Below, piece by piece: positions 34,303 to 35,352 of a stretch of DNA of 35,352 nucleotides. Position 1 is the stretch's first letter. Each line of letters opens with the position of its first letter. The stretch is from RGIG5612 sp045599965 (lineage in GTDB: Bacteria > Bacillota > Clostridia > Lachnospirales > Lachnospiraceae), in assembly GCA_045599965.1 (NCBI GenBank), contig JAZRXA010000038.1, positions 1-35,352 of the forward strand. The letters are read 5' to 3'. The notes below the pieces were generated by a model, which saw only the letters and a list, made by a program, of their open reading frames with translations, was not told where the DNA came from and searched no databases. The position numbers were made by a program, and so were the translations under genes.

Positions 34303-34880
34303 CAATCAAAATCCTTTAAGACTTGCAACAAATGTGCAATAGGAAGACCTACTACAGTAAAATAATCGCCTTCAACTTTTTTTACTATAAATGCACCAAG
34401 ACCTTGCACGCCATAAGCTCCTGCTTTATCCATAGGATCGCCTGTTTCAATATAGGCATTAATTTCTTCATCAGTTACATCATAAAAAGTAACTTTCGTT
34501 TCTTCAAAAAATGTTTCGCACTTTTCACTTAAACTATCTATAACACTAACGCCAGTATAAACTATATGAGTTTTTCCAGACATCCTCTTAAGCATATCAA
34601 AGGCTTCTTCTTTAGATTTAGGTTTTCCTAAAATCTCGCCTTCAAAAAGAACTGTTGTATCAGAGCCAATAACTATATGGCTTACACCTGGGTCAAGTTC
34701 TTTTACTTTCGCCACTATATCATTCGCTTTAATAAAAGAAAGTTTACAAACCATGTCAGAAGCTGAATCAAAATCAATATTCTCATCACAATCAGATGGC
34801 ATAATATCGAAATCAATATCAACTAATTTTAATATTTCTTTTCTTCTAGGCGATTGACTCGCCAAAACAATCTTTTTCAT
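34302..34880 (-). CDS. maf: Maf-family nucleoside triphosphate pyrophosphatase
   Basis: Hydrolyses non-canonical or modified nucleotides (dTTP/UTP or m7GTP types) to monophosphates. It is 192 residues from the ATG at 34880, with the family start ASQSPRRKEIL, GSDTTV near 75 and the ETGDPMDKAGAYGVQG block near 145. The frame extends 23 codons upstream, but that part runs through the promoter. The -10 box TGTTAAAAT is seven bases before the ATG, so the mRNA is probably leaderless. It leads an operon with the alpha/beta hydrolase gene. Confidence 0.94.
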   Translation of the reverse strand: MKKIVLASQSPRRKEILKLVDIDFDIMPSDCDENIDFDSASDMVCKLSFIKANDIVAKVKELDPGVSHIVIGSDTTVLFEGEILGKPKSKEEAFDMLKRMSGKTHIVYTGVSVIDSLSEKCETFFEETKVTFYDVTDEEINAYIETGDPMDKAGAYGVQGLGAFIVKKVEGDYFTVVGLPIAHLLQVLKDFD

Positions 34881-34887
34881 GCCCTTA

Positions 34888-34916
34888 ATTTTAACATCTG
34901 CAATATATAAAATCAA
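34888..34916 (-). promoter_or_regulatory. Promoter of maf, leaderless geometry
   Basis: On the minus strand, TTGATT at 34911-34916, 17 bp, then TAAAAT at 34888-34893 preceded by TGT. The ATG at 34880 follows after seven bases. The intervening TAAGGGC is too close to the ATG to act as a normal ribosome binding site. Confidence 0.65.
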
Positions 34917-34972
34917 AGACATCCTCATCGCCAATCCCTTCCCACACAAATTGCAGGTTTGTAAGGGTCATG

Positions 34973-35083
34973 GGCGGTGGATTGGTGGATAATCAAAGAT
35001 AATCCACCAAACACACCGCCTCTACTACTATCTCCCATTGCGTCGCCTACCGGCGCCGCTTCGCTGGCTAACGCCAGCTCCAT
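34973..35083. repeat. 111-bp structured repeat element, copy B
   Basis: Second, same-orientation copy of the element at 194-304. The main stem is GGCGGTG/CACCGCC plus TTGGTGGAT/ATCCACCAA around the same 11-base loop. The second hairpin is GCGTCGCC/GGCGCCGC (7 of 8 pairs), and the third is GCTGGC, TAAC, GCCAGC. The block TCTACTACTATCTC between hairpins is identical in both copies. The minus-strand frame through this copy is open for 60 codons, but the other copy has an early stop, so it is not treated as a gene. Confidence 0.75.
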
Positions 35084-35352
35084 ATATGAGACCAAAATAA
35101 AAATCATAAATAAAATTGCAGAAAACCGTTAAAATCCTGCAAAAATAATTAAAGAAATTTTTTAATATCCTGAGGCAGCAGGCGGACGAAGATGTTTTGG
35201 CGAACGAAAGACAGCTGCCGTAAATAGCGAAGCAAGGTGCGCGCCCATCTTTAGCGCTGGCACCGCTAGCTTCGCGTTTCAATAATAAAATACAAACCTA
35301 TTTTAAAAAAATATTTTTACCGAAAAAGGGGGCATTGGTACCCGATAAGCGG
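35084..35352. other. Gene-free right edge with a GC-rich hairpin island
   Basis: No credible gene. A GC-rich island at about 35174-35277 stands out from AT-rich flanks. It holds GGCAGC (35174-35179) pairing with GCTGCC (35214-35219). Next comes a long nested hairpin: GCGAAGC (35227-35233) with GCTTCGC (35269-35275), inside it GGTGC with GCACC, and inside that GCGC with GCGC. This looks like a structured RNA or part of a repeat element. The window then ends in GGGGGCATTGGTACCCGATA, which I do not recognise. Confidence 0.5.

Noticed and set aside
34881..34949. Upstream start for maf
   Set aside because: The extra 23 codons run through the promoter, and the family begins at the MKKIVLASQSPRR start.
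34925..35107. Minus-strand 60-codon frame over repeat copy B
   Set aside because: The matching frame in copy A stops after 16 codons, and changes between copies preserve base pairs rather than codons.
35028..35282. Minus-strand 84-codon frame over the GC-rich island
   Set aside because: No ribosome binding site, composition explained by hairpin stems, and it overlaps both structured elements.

Overview
The window comes from an AT-rich Gram-positive genome, most likely an uncultured member of the Clostridia. Pointers are the rex-yebC-DUF512-der-plsY order, class 1B PyrD with PyrK, PyrR attenuation, ArgR beside recN, an NFACT/RqcH protein and a 1458-residue BadF/HgdC-type activase. The species cannot be named from the sequence. 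TGA is read as a stop. Nearly every gene is a recognisable housekeeping gene; the unusual material is at the two edges.

Left edge (1-812). A truncated gene leaves on the minus strand. Then come a 111-bp GC-rich element with hairpins (194-304), four tandem 36-bp hairpins at a 62-63-bp period (337-560), and a 23-codon hydrophobic peptide with a strong ribosome binding site and a bidirectional terminator. A minus-strand promoter faces the peptide gene. This resembles a type I toxin-antitoxin locus. Each tandem hairpin holds AGGGG in its loop and, exactly 7 nt later, an ATG in its 3' arm. The last of these mini-ORFs overlaps the toxin start, as mok overlaps hok.

Core. 813-2481: queH and a rhomboid-like membrane protein, divergent from the large activase (2522-6898). 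6942-9963: OmpR-type response regulator, histidine kinase and ung. 10040-12402: divergent mntP and rqcH. 12399-16095: argR, recN, a diacylglycerol-kinase-like gene and plsC. 16217-18320: pyrR-uraA behind a PyrR attenuator. 18360-26961: pyrC-carB-pyrK-pyrD-pyrF-pyrE-pyrB behind a second PyrR attenuator, with no carA. 26968-33513: rex-yebC-DUF512-der-plsY and a MutS-like gene. 33553-34916: maf and an alpha/beta hydrolase.

Two themes recur. First, most operon-leading genes (rhomboid-like gene, activase, mntP, rqcH, argR, rex, maf) have a good -10 box 6-9 nt before the ATG and no convincing Shine-Dalgarno, which suggests leaderless mRNAs. Operon-internal genes usually have Shine-Dalgarno sites or overlaps. 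Second, the pyrimidine genes form two PyrR-controlled units, one for salvage and uptake and one for de novo UMP synthesis.

Right edge (34917-35352). No credible gene. It holds a second gap-free copy of the 111-bp element, with compensatory stem changes, and another GC-rich hairpin island.
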